This document shows positions 26,844 to 34,970 of a stretch of DNA of 35,303 nt, one piece after another. This DNA is from Acidobacteriota bacterium (lineage in GTDB: Bacteria > Acidobacteriota > Blastocatellia > RBC074), in NCBI GenBank assembly GCA_022614735.1, contig JAKEHZ010000098.1, forward strand, positions 1 to 35,303, given 5' to 3'. A program made the translations under genes and the position numbers. Every line of letters begins with the position of its first letter. The stretch's first letter is position 1. Under the pieces are notes generated by a model, which searched no databases, was not told the DNA's origin, and saw only the letters and a list, made by a program, of their open reading frames with translations.

Positions 26844-27797
26844 ATGCAACAAATTCCGCTCTTGTCCAGCACCTGGAATTATCTGACTGCGCCGAATCTG
26901 CCGGGAACTTCACTGGCAATCGGCGAAAGACATCTGTCACTAATCACATTGCGATATCGTAAAGGCGAGTTCGAACTGCGCAATCTCGGCGTGCTGCGAT
27001 TGCCGGCAGGACTAATCCGCCCGAGTTTTACTGAGCCCAATATCGCCAACGAACCGGCATTGATCGAACTTCTCAAGAAGACAGCGACGCAATCCGGGAT
27101 GAGTCGGGTAAAAACGCTCAGCGCATCTCTGCCTGGCGGGAGCGCGCGCAGTCTTGTTATTACGCTCGATAGCCTGCCGGATAGCCGGACCGAGTTGGTG
27201 CAGATGATCGAATGGAAAGTAGAACGCAATCTGGGTCAGAAATTCAGCGATCTGCGAGTGAATTACAAACGTTTGAGAAACTTTAATGGCCACACGCAAT
27301 GGATCATCTCCGCGGTGCACAATCAGGTACTTGAACAATACGAGAGAATCTTCGCAGGGCTTGGCTGGCAGGTCGGTTTGATTGTGCCTCAACATCTCGG
27401 CGAAGCGCAGTGGTTAATGCGTTCAGGTATTGAGGAAGATCAGGTGCTCCTTAGTTTGAATAATCATGGCTTTGAGGCGGTGATTGTGAGAGGAGACGAG
27501 CCGATCATGGTGCGTGAAGTGAATTGTCCTCCTGAAGAGCGCGAAAACGAGTTCTACCGCCTTATGCTCTTCTATCGAGACCGTTTGTTACCGGAAGACT
27601 CTCACGAGACGCTCACGAAAATGTTGACGATTGGCACTGCAGCAGAGCAACACAAATTTGGTGAGGTTTTATCTTCGGCCCTGGAGAAAAACACTATTTC
27701 ACTGGCTCCACAGCAACTGGGCTTGAGAATAGATACGAACGCGCCATTTAATCAGTTTGCAGCCGCAGGTGGCCTGGCAACTATGGCCTGGGGCTGA
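26844..27797 (+). CDS. PilM-like (actin-fold) protein, divergent
   Basis: The 317-residue protein resembles PilM/GspL cytoplasmic-ring proteins of type IV pilus and type II secretion machines. It has an N-terminal strand pair SLAIGERHLSLITLRY in the place of PilM GLDIG, SLPGGSARSLVITLDSLP, a glutamate-rich helix (MIEWKVERNLGQ) and an end (AAAGGLATMAWG) that recalls PilM. The phosphate-1 Asp of the DIG motif is Ala, so nucleotide binding may be lost. No PilN or PilO gene follows. It is in register with the pseudopilin genes, separated only by a heptamer hairpin. Confidence 0.7.
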   Translation: MQQIPLLSSTWNYLTAPNLPGTSLAIGERHLSLITLRYRKGEFELRNLGVLRLPAGLIRPSFTEPNIANEPALIELLKKTATQSGMSRVKTLSASLPGGSARSLVITLDSLPDSRTELVQMIEWKVERNLGQKFSDLRVNYKRLRNFNGHTQWIISAVHNQVLEQYERIFAGLGWQVGLIVPQHLGEAQWLMRSGIEEDQVLLSLNNHGFEAVIVRGDEPIMVREVNCPPEERENEFYRLMLFYRDRLLPEDSHETLTKMLTIGTAAEQHKFGEVLSSALEKNTISLAPQQLGLRIDTNAPFNQFAAAGGLATMAWG

Positions 27798-27928
27798 AGA
27801 GAGAATACGAAGCAAACCTAAAACAGTTTTCAGTTTTCGGGTTTCAGTTTTCATCTGGGGCGGGATACCCCTGAAAACTGAAAACCGAAAAGTGAAAACT
27901 GTTTTTCGTTTGCTTCGTACTCTCTCTT
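27797..27928. repeat. 132-bp composite hairpin after the PilM-like gene
   Basis: Outer arms 27797-27817 and 27908-27928 pair over 21 bases with one mismatch. Inside, a run of CAGTTTTC words pairs with GAAAACTG words over about 33 bases with two mismatches. The left foot begins inside the stop region of the PilM-like gene. It may terminate the pilus transcript. Confidence 0.92.
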
Positions 27929-27951
27929 ACCCAGCCATAAGACAGGAAAAG

Positions 27952-28653
27952 ATGTCCAAACCTTTACAAACAGATTTACGTTCTAGACTGCTTACGATTC
28001 CTCTCGCAATAACAGGCGTATTGGTCATGGTTATGGCGTTACCAGGTTTCGGTTGCAGCAACCAGAGGCAGAGTGTTGTTACAAACAATGGCGACTTACC
28101 GAGTGCATCAGTCAGCCCATCGCCCGATTTGTCGCCGACAGCAGTACGGACACAACCGGCGCCAACTGGACAACCCTTAACACCGCAGGTTTCGCAGGAA
28201 AATGCACCCCAGAAGTCGATAGCCAGCCTGCCTCCGAATCTCTCGACAGGCAGGCCAATGATGACGCCTACTCCGGACCCATTCCCGCCACGACCAACAC
28301 CCACGGTCGTCATGAAAGATGGAAAGATCTTGCAGGAATGGCAGGCCCCGGCGGAAGCCGCAAACATCGTCAATCCGTTTAAAAATAAATCGGATGCCGC
28401 GAAGATCGGGAGAGAATACTACATGCAGCGGTGCGCCGCCTGTCATGGCCAGGAGGGCAAAGGCAACGGAATTATGTCGAAAACATTACTGAAACCGCCG
28501 ACAAACCTTGCCAGCCAGATGGTGCAGGCCAATAGTGATGGAGAATTGTTCTGGAAGATTACCAACGGCAAGTCTCCCATGCCTGCTAATAGAATACGCT
28601 TTAATGATGATGAGCGTTGGTATATCGTCGCTTATTTGAGAACGCTCAAATAA
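27952..28653 (+). CDS. Cytochrome c lipoprotein
   Basis: The 233-residue protein has a hydrophobic N-terminus with a possible lipobox PGFGC (Cys35), so it may be lipid-anchored outside the cytoplasmic membrane. A Pro/Thr/Ser-rich linker (about 40-120) leads to a mono-haem cytochrome c domain with CAACH (161-165) and a likely Met210 axial ligand in GKSPMPANR. It ends with YIVAYLRTLK, typical of class I cytochromes such as those linked to alternative complex III or oxidases. ATG 27952 is preceded by ACAGGAAAAG. The role in electron transfer is inferred. It is separated from the pilus cluster by a long hairpin and need not be functionally linked. Confidence 0.88.
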   Translation: MSKPLQTDLRSRLLTIPLAITGVLVMVMALPGFGCSNQRQSVVTNNGDLPSASVSPSPDLSPTAVRTQPAPTGQPLTPQVSQENAPQKSIASLPPNLSTGRPMMTPTPDPFPPRPTPTVVMKDGKILQEWQAPAEAANIVNPFKNKSDAAKIGREYYMQRCAACHGQEGKGNGIMSKTLLKPPTNLASQMVQANSDGELFWKITNGKSPMPANRIRFNDDERWYIVAYLRTLK

Positions 28654-28945
28654 GTAAATACCGGTATTGGGTTGGAAATTGACCGCGCGCGTTCCCCGTG
28701 GTTTTATTCCCAACCCAAATCCGGGATTTAGTGAGGCGTTTGAGAACGATAGACAGAGAAGCGAAGTACATGTAAACTTTGACTTCGCCTAATTTTTATT
28801 TTTTGAGTCAGATACATCTGATGGGGTCGAATTAACGTAATTTACAGTAAGCGCAGGAACGAAAGGCGACAGATAAAGGGCCCCGCAGCCATGTCTGACT
28901 GTGCTTGACCGAGCATATTCATGACAGGAGATTGGAAATCTCAGT
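28654..28945. other. 292-bp spacer before the anti-sigma gene
   Basis: A stem TTGGGTTGG/CCAACCCAA (28667-28675 and 28710-28718) with a GC-rich loop may terminate the cytochrome transcript. A T-rich tract lies near 28792-28804. The last 100 bases may hold the promoter or leader of the anti-sigma gene, but I cannot assign a known element. No sigma-factor gene is present. Confidence 0.5.
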
Positions 28946-29788
28946 ATGACCTGGGATGAGATTAAACAATTAGGCCCACTTTATGCCTTAGGAGTGCTGG
29001 ATGAAGATTCGGCGCGCAATGTAGAGGACTATCTAAGTGATGCGACGCCGGAACAGCGCCGAGAGATTGCTGAATGGTGTGATGTGGTTGCTTTAATCCC
29101 GCTGGCAATGCCTTCCAGACCTGTCCCGGAACATCTGAGAGAGAGTTTATTGAGTCGGATTGCGGCTGAGACACAATCGACACCAGTTGTTCTGAACGAG
29201 ACAGAACTTCACTCAGATCTAGACACATCAATAGACACTTCGACTGAATCTTTCGAGACTTCGGCAAAGGTGCTGGCATTTACGCCCGTGCCTCGAGCAG
29301 AGCCTAGTGCTACACGTTGGTTGCTCATTGCCGCATCAGTTCTATTAAGCCTCACAAGTGGCTACCTGCTCTGGCATAATATTAAACTGAACAGCGAACG
29401 CAACGAGTTGGCAATAGAATTAGAGAGAGTGAGAAGCGAAGTCAAAGGAATCACCGGACCCGAGACCAGAGTTATTCAAATGTCTAGCAAAGAGGCTCCT
29501 CAGGCGACCGCCAAGTTGGTGTGGGATACCACTCATCAGACCTGGGTTATTTACATCTACAACCTGCCTGTGCCGCCTACCGATAAACAGTATCAACTAT
29601 GGTACGTGAAGAAAGATGCGAAGATCAGCGCCGCTGTGTTTGATACAAGCCCGCAGGGCGAAAAAGTACTGAAAATTACTCTGCCTCCCAATGTCGTGAG
29701 TGGTCTCGCCGCCGCGGCAGTGACGTTGGAGCCGAAGGGTGGCTCCCAACAACCTACCACTACGCCCGTCCTCGTGGGCGCGATCTAA
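28946..29788 (+). CDS. RskA-type anti-sigma factor (membrane, zinc motif absent)
   Basis: The 280-residue protein has an N-terminal sigma-binding region starting with GPLYALGVLDEDSARNVEDYL, as in the anti-sigma-K family, but lacks the HxxxCxxC zinc motif. One membrane helix (about 124-143) is followed by a short coiled coil (NSERNELAIELERVRSEV). The C-terminal RskA domain (about 178-270) carries WVIYIYNLPVPPTDKQYQLW and ISAAVFDTSPQGEK. It would hold an ECF sigma factor at the membrane until released. No sigma gene is adjacent, which is unusual. An AGGAG lies 16 bases before the ATG, slightly far. Confidence 0.88.
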   Translation: MTWDEIKQLGPLYALGVLDEDSARNVEDYLSDATPEQRREIAEWCDVVALIPLAMPSRPVPEHLRESLLSRIAAETQSTPVVLNETELHSDLDTSIDTSTESFETSAKVLAFTPVPRAEPSATRWLLIAASVLLSLTSGYLLWHNIKLNSERNELAIELERVRSEVKGITGPETRVIQMSSKEAPQATAKLVWDTTHQTWVIYIYNLPVPPTDKQYQLWYVKKDAKISAAVFDTSPQGEKVLKITLPPNVVSGLAAAAVTLEPKGGSQQPTTTPVLVGAI

Positions 29789-29849
29789 TGCTGCATGTTT
29801 TTGTAGCCGTGCCTTGCCTTATCATTTCAGCTTTGTATCATAAGTGAGC

Positions 29850-32504
29850 ATGAACATTACCTTCCTTGGTGGTGGAAATGAAATTGGGGCAAGTAGCGCA
29901 GTTATCGAAATTGGCTCTGCTCGCATCCTGATTGACTGCGGAATCAGAATGAAGGGCGAGCATCGTCTGCCCGATCTTGCCGCGATAAAACACGCTCATG
30001 CCGGGCAACTCGACGCGGTGCTACTGACACACGCTCATCTGGATCATAGTGGTGCGTTGCCCGTTCTGCATCAGCATTTTCCTCTAGTTCCGATCTACGC
30101 CAATGCGCCGACGCGAGGTATGGTCGAAGTGCTGCTGCGCGATTCGATCAACATCATGCGCGCCAAGGCTGAGAGCGAGCAGGAGCTGCCACTTTATTCG
30201 CCAACCGCAGTAGAAAGCCTGTTAGAACGGATGATTCCCGTGACCTTCGGCACGCCGCTAGAGATCGGCAAGACCGGCGTGACGGCTACCTGGGTTCCCG
30301 CAGGCCATATCCTTGGCGCAGCATCAATCGGCATCGAAGGCATTGAACAGGGACGTACGATCAAGGTCTTATTCTCCGGAGACATCGCAGTAAGCGACCA
30401 GTTGACCGTGCCCGGGATGCTTCCACCCTCCACCTTTCGCCCTGATGTGTTTGTGATTGAGTCGACCTATGGCGACCGGCTTCATTCCCCGCGCGAGCTC
30501 GAAGAGCAACGCTTGATCGAGATGGTCGCGGGGGTCATCGAACAACGTGGCAAACTGCTCATCCCGGCATTTGCCATTGGCCGCGCTCAGGAAGTCATAT
30601 TGATGCTGCTTAAGCAATTTCGAGCCAAGCGGTTGGTGAGCTTTCCGGTCTGGATTGACGGAATGGTCAAGACGGTCTGCGGAGTCTATTCTCAGTTTCC
30701 CGCGCATCAAACGCCATATGCGCGTCGACTGATCGAAAGACACGGCAATCCATTCTTCAACATTGTGGACGAGATCAGGCCGGTCACTTCGCCAGCTGAA
30801 CGTGAGAAAGTTTTGGCCGGTGATCCATGCGTCATCATTGCCAGCTCAGGTATGCTCACGGGCGGCGCGAGCGCCTTCTATGCGCAGCACATGGTCAACG
30901 ATGAACGCAATGGCATTGCGATCACAGGCTATCAGGACGAAGAATCACCGGGTCGCCAGTTACTCGCGCTGGCTGATGCAGAAACGCGTGAAGTGACGGT
31001 CGCGGGCAAGATGATCGAAGTCAAATGCGGCGTGACGAAATACGCGCTATCGGCGCATGCCGACTGTAATGAAATTGCCGGGCTGATCGAAGCAATCAAT
31101 CCGCGTGAAGTCGTGCTGGTACACGGTGAAGGTGGATCTCGCGAAGCACTGCGCGACCTGCTTCGGCAACATGCCACACGCTATCGTCCGATCCATCTGC
31201 CACGCACCGGCGATACATTGAGCTTCGGCGCTGTTCGCCGGATCGCGCAGGATCAATCCGCTAGCCACAATCCGCAGGTCTCATTCGCGGAGGGCGAACG
31301 ATTGAACGAAGACGGTCTGAAGCGATTGGCGCACCTACTCCGCGAACGAGGTGAAGAAGGGAAGCTATTCAGCGAGATCGATTTACTTGATCGCTGGTAT
31401 GGCCCGCACGTCTGGGATGAGGTTCATTATGGCGAACTTATGCGGCTGCTGGATGCGAGCGAGGATTTCCGCCGTCCGAAGGCGCGCCCTCATCGTTACA
31501 GGTTGCTGCGTCCTGAAGAAAATGAAGTAGCGAAAGAGGAGATATTCTTCGCCAACCCGCAGGAGATACTCTCGCGAGCCGAAAACCTGCTCGGTGCCCA
31601 GACAGGCTTATACCACAAGGGCTACGATATCGATACTCACACACTGCGGCTCATGTTCGAATTTCCTGATGTGTCACACGAGCGCTACCGCGAACAATGC
31701 GAGGCGATCATCGCTGGCACAGGGTGGAACTACACAATCAATGAGAAGCCGCATCAAGGCCGGTTGGCTGAGGTCGCGATCGAAAGTTTGCCTGCCGATC
31801 TCAGCCTCCTGCGTCAGCCGGCAATTCATCTTGAGACAAAAGAAGTAGTGGTGAAGCTGGTTCAACCGCTGGATGACGCAACGGCAGGCGAAGCAGTAAA
31901 AGCATTTCAAGAACGGACAGGCTTCAGGTTACGTCTGCTGATACCGCATCCCGAATCTCAGAGCAACAGCGTGGGGGAAAATGAGGTCGAATCTGTGACC
32001 GAGATTGGCCCGCCAGAAGAAGCGCAGCCGGTTGTGCCGCTTCAGATCCTGACACAAGCCGAACTGGAGTTTCGTCCCGCACTCATACGCGCCCCACTCG
32101 ACGTGACGAGGTCTATGGCGATGATCGAAAACGCATTTGACTTCGCGCCCCCAGCGTGGAAACCATCGCGTCTGAAACTGAAGACAGATGAAGTGGGTGA
32201 CTATCTCGAATTGGCCTTTCTCACGCCTGAATTGGGTCATCGGCAGAGGCTGACCATTCAGGCAATGGCCGATGCAACAGGCCACAGGTTGCGCATACGG
32301 CCCAATGTCAACACTCACGACCTCGTCGAGATCGCAAGAAAGCTTGTGCCCCCGGAATGGCGGTTGCTGAAGCAACCAAGTCTGCACAGTGATCAGCGCA
32401 TGGTTCAGGTTAAAGTTGCCGCGCCACCACTGCCGGAAGATTTGGCAAAGATATGTGAACAGTATGATGAAATGACTGGCTTTCGCTTATCGGTGGTGAC
32501 CTGA
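29850..32504 (+). CDS. Beta-CASP metallo-beta-lactamase RNase with duplicated C-terminal extension
   Basis: The 884-residue protein begins with a CPSF-type RNA-processing MBL module (about 1-465). Zinc ligands are visible: HAHLDH (61-66), the His of PAGHILGA, the Asp of FSGDIA, and later HADCNE and VHGEGGS. Beta-CASP landmarks are ESTYGDR, PAFAIGRAQE and SSGMLTGG. Residues about 475-590 look like a helical linker with EIDLLDRWYGPHVW. The C-terminus has two copies of a ~100-residue module (about 597-699 and 783-884) that I cannot match to a known domain. It probably processes or degrades RNA in the cytoplasm. ATG 29850 is preferred; GTG 29844 is alternative. Confidence 0.88.
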   Translation: MNITFLGGGNEIGASSAVIEIGSARILIDCGIRMKGEHRLPDLAAIKHAHAGQLDAVLLTHAHLDHSGALPVLHQHFPLVPIYANAPTRGMVEVLLRDSINIMRAKAESEQELPLYSPTAVESLLERMIPVTFGTPLEIGKTGVTATWVPAGHILGAASIGIEGIEQGRTIKVLFSGDIAVSDQLTVPGMLPPSTFRPDVFVIESTYGDRLHSPRELEEQRLIEMVAGVIEQRGKLLIPAFAIGRAQEVILMLLKQFRAKRLVSFPVWIDGMVKTVCGVYSQFPAHQTPYARRLIERHGNPFFNIVDEIRPVTSPAEREKVLAGDPCVIIASSGMLTGGASAFYAQHMVNDERNGIAITGYQDEESPGRQLLALADAETREVTVAGKMIEVKCGVTKYALSAHADCNEIAGLIEAINPREVVLVHGEGGSREALRDLLRQHATRYRPIHLPRTGDTLSFGAVRRIAQDQSASHNPQVSFAEGERLNEDGLKRLAHLLRERGEEGKLFSEIDLLDRWYGPHVWDEVHYGELMRLLDASEDFRRPKARPHRYRLLRPEENEVAKEEIFFANPQEILSRAENLLGAQTGLYHKGYDIDTHTLRLMFEFPDVSHERYREQCEAIIAGTGWNYTINEKPHQGRLAEVAIESLPADLSLLRQPAIHLETKEVVVKLVQPLDDATAGEAVKAFQERTGFRLRLLIPHPESQSNSVGENEVESVTEIGPPEEAQPVVPLQILTQAELEFRPALIRAPLDVTRSMAMIENAFDFAPPAWKPSRLKLKTDEVGDYLELAFLTPELGHRQRLTIQAMADATGHRLRIRPNVNTHDLVEIARKLVPPEWRLLKQPSLHSDQRMVQVKVAAPPLPEDLAKICEQYDEMTGFRLSVVT

Positions 32505-32522
32505 GATTGGTCCACGTCGCGA

Positions 32523-32610
32523 AGAGAGAATACGAAGCTAACGAAATGAACCGATCAAACGAAAAATGCCAAACTTTTCGTTTATTTCGTTTGTTTCGTA
32601 TTCTCTTTTC
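32523..32610. repeat. Imperfect hairpin after the RNase gene
   Basis: Left arm 32523-32565 and right arm 32574-32610 pair through GAGAATACGAA, AACGAAAT and AAACGAAAA blocks, with a bulge of about 8 bases on the left. It shares the GAATACGAA..AAACGAAA word with 2456-2475 and 27797-27928. It could serve as a terminator. Confidence 0.85.
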
Positions 32611-32736
32611 TGACCTTCCATAGAGTCTTCCACGGTTAACCGGGGAGCTACCTATTGCAGATTATCAGGGCAATATTTATACTTCAATAACGTCAAAGCG
32701 AGATGCCTCTCATTATACCTTGACATAGATTGGCAG

Positions 32737-33483
32737 GTGCGATTGACCAGGAAAAATGATGGCCGCAGGCTGTTAATTCTGTCCTGCTCGCAAAGGAAAA
32801 GAATCGCCCCGCGATTATTGCCTGCTCTTGAGCGTTATGATGGCCCCCCTTTTCAAGTGGTGAGGAAATTCATTGCTGAATGCCCAACAGAAGCACATTC
32901 CCTCGACATTTGCATCTTATCAGCTAGGTTCGGGTTGATCTCATCCAATCAGTTCATAGCCTGTTATGACGCGCGGATGACATTAGAGCGATCAATGGAG
33001 TTGAATTCGGCAGTATTGGAGGAAATGCAACGATTGTTGTCACGGGGCAATTATCGAGAGCTTTTTGTCAACGTCGGCAAGATTTATCGCAGGGCGTTGG
33101 CTGGCTACGAACTGCTTTTGGCGGATGATCTGGAATTAAGGGTCGCAGTCGGATCGTCCGGTCGCAGACAGGCGATGCTGCGTGACTGGCTGCGCCACAG
33201 TCCACCGCCACAGTTGTCAATCTCTACACCAGGTAACGCGCGAATTCGTGGGATTGAAGTAGCTCTGACACCGGAAGAAGTGGTTGATATTGCCTGCAGG
33301 GCACTGGCAGATGACAAAGACGATCCGAATGCTTACCAATCATGGTATGTGCCGATAAAGGGGCAGCGGGTCGCACCTAAGTGGTTGATCAGCCAACTCA
33401 CAGGGTTACCAGTCAGGTCGTTTGTCACGGATGAGGCGCGACGCGTGTTAGTGCAGCTTGGGATAGCTGTTAAGCGCATATGA
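32737..33483 (+). CDS. YaaA/DUF6884-like protein of unknown function
   Basis: The 248-residue protein has an N-terminal domain with RLLILSCSQRKR, CILSARFGLI and ACYDARM, which matches the pattern of DUF6884/YaaA-like proteins (a Ser-Cys-x-x-Lys/Arg strand and an ILSA+.GL strand). The C-terminal part (about 165-248) is helical and ends QLTGLPVRSFVTDEARRVLV, possibly a winged-helix or DNA-binding segment. GTG 32737 is the start given; TTG 32743 is alternative. No clear Shine-Dalgarno. Its stop overlaps the nurA start by four bases (ATGA), so it is co-translated with the nuclease and likely works with it. Confidence 0.7.
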   Translation: MRLTRKNDGRRLLILSCSQRKRIAPRLLPALERYDGPPFQVVRKFIAECPTEAHSLDICILSARFGLISSNQFIACYDARMTLERSMELNSAVLEEMQRLLSRGNYRELFVNVGKIYRRALAGYELLLADDLELRVAVGSSGRRQAMLRDWLRHSPPPQLSISTPGNARIRGIEVALTPEEVVDIACRALADDKDDPNAYQSWYVPIKGQRVAPKWLISQLTGLPVRSFVTDEARRVLVQLGIAVKRI

Positions 33484-34958
33484 GCAACGGTCTGCAAGAG
33501 CGACGATTGACGGATAAAGGCGTGCAAGAAGATTTGCAGCGCCAACCACATTTACTGATGAAGCTCGCGGAGAACGCCTTAGTCGTTGCAGAGAGCCTGC
33601 GCGACAACTATTTCAAAAATACCGCGCAGTTTGTCACCAAGTTACGTCAGGCAATTCACGATACCAAGCGCCAGGAGCGGATACTGACTGTTCACGAAAT
33701 CAAAAATGCCGACTGGGCAGAGGTGCAGGGAGAAGTGGTGACTTTTATTGATGGGGGTGTCGGGCGTGTTCAGCTCTCTAGTCCAGTGCCGATTTTGTTG
33801 CGCGTCGGCTCGTATTGCGTGCGCACTGGCGAGCGACGACTTACAGAACGGGAACAATTCGGCTACTATCCAGTAATCCTGGGCGACCTTGAAGGCGGCA
33901 GCAAAGAGCGCAAAGACTTCGTCGATATCGTGCGGATAACGGCGGAACTGCTCGGCGGGCTGTCCGCGCTGGAGCGCACGCCGGATCTGCGCGTACTGAT
34001 GTTTCACGGCCCGCTGGTCTATCTGATGAGTGGATACGCGGGTCACACGCCATTCGCCGAGAAGGATATCGATCTTTTCTTACGACAATACGCGCCGGAA
34101 CCGGGGCTGGGGCGTCAGCTCAAAGAGGAGTTCCTGCTCGAAGCCCGGCTGGATATCTATCCGCGCATGACCGACCGCTCCGAAGAGTGGTGCAAGCGCC
34201 GTCTTTTCGAGCCGCTGGCGTGGATTGCATGGCTCTATCGCAAACTGATTCAGGTTGCGCGTCAGCGTCGGCCCGCGCCGATTATCACTGGTGTGGTCGA
34301 ACGCGGTGAGTCGCGCGAGTTTTGCGAGAGAATTTTGCTTGAACGTGTCTTTCGGGGCTTGCGTGAAAAGGAGCGCGCGGATTACTTCAATCAAATGTAT
34401 GGTCGCACGGACTTGACCTCGCCGAAGGCCTTACTAGACAGGCTTGGTTATACAGATGCTTTGCTGTTGGCGATGTTGCTGCGGTCAGGCCAGTTCTCCG
34501 AATCATGGGAGATTGCAAAGTATGACGGCTTGCGGCAGGGTGATCTATCGCTGCCAGGAGAAGCTGGAACGAGCCGGGTCAACTTCTCGCCCTTGAAGCC
34601 GGGGACAATCGGGTTCCCGCGTGTGCGCGGCTGCTATGTATATATTTCTGAAATGACCATGCCGGTGCGCGTCGAGGTCTTTGAAGAGTTGAGCCAGGAA
34701 CAGCTCACTGAGGCAGTGCGACATGTTTATCTGTACGCGCGGCTGCTGCCGGGCTATGGTTTTCCGATCGGGCTGGATATTGTGGACAAGTTCGCTAAAG
34801 TCCCGGCGTGGCTTACAGATGCTTACGGCAAGTTGATTCGATTTCAGCTTGGCGTCAGTCTGCAAAAGGGCGAGATCAGTGATGCCGAAATGCGACGCAT
34901 CCTCGTGCAGGCAATCTATATGACACATCGAGATTGGTTGTTCCGCCCCCAGAGCTGA
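33480..34958 (+). CDS. nurA: NurA-family nuclease
   Basis: The 492-residue protein shows the NurA core: VTFIDGGVGRVQL (metal Asp91), an acidic helix VRITAELLGG (Glu156), RVLMFHGPLVYL, IITGVVERGESREF and a C-terminal DIVDKFAKVPAWL region. NurA degrades DNA ends with the HerA translocase, whose gene follows. Where many NurA proteins have Asp-Gly in the third block, this one has His176-Gly; this may be a subfamily trait rather than inactivation. It is longer than archaeal NurA (roughly 330-450). The first 80 residues are helical. It is coupled to the YaaA-like gene by ATGA and lies 12 bases upstream of the HerA start. Confidence 0.78.
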   Translation: MSNGLQERRLTDKGVQEDLQRQPHLLMKLAENALVVAESLRDNYFKNTAQFVTKLRQAIHDTKRQERILTVHEIKNADWAEVQGEVVTFIDGGVGRVQLSSPVPILLRVGSYCVRTGERRLTEREQFGYYPVILGDLEGGSKERKDFVDIVRITAELLGGLSALERTPDLRVLMFHGPLVYLMSGYAGHTPFAEKDIDLFLRQYAPEPGLGRQLKEEFLLEARLDIYPRMTDRSEEWCKRRLFEPLAWIAWLYRKLIQVARQRRPAPIITGVVERGESREFCERILLERVFRGLREKERADYFNQMYGRTDLTSPKALLDRLGYTDALLLAMLLRSGQFSESWEIAKYDGLRQGDLSLPGEAGTSRVNFSPLKPGTIGFPRVRGCYVYISEMTMPVRVEVFEELSQEQLTEAVRHVYLYARLLPGYGFPIGLDIVDKFAKVPAWLTDAYGKLIRFQLGVSLQKGEISDAEMRRILVQAIYMTHRDWLFRPQS

Positions 34959-34970
34959 GGAGGGTAAAAG

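Noticed and set aside
27757..27951. Long upstream extension of the cytochrome c frame
   Set aside because: It runs through the PilM-like gene end and the composite hairpin; the signal sequence and ribosome binding site support ATG 27952.
28800..28945. Possible riboswitch or structured leader before the anti-sigma gene
   Set aside because: The stretch has purine-rich blocks but does not fit the core motifs of any riboswitch class I can recall, and no convincing long-range stem was found.
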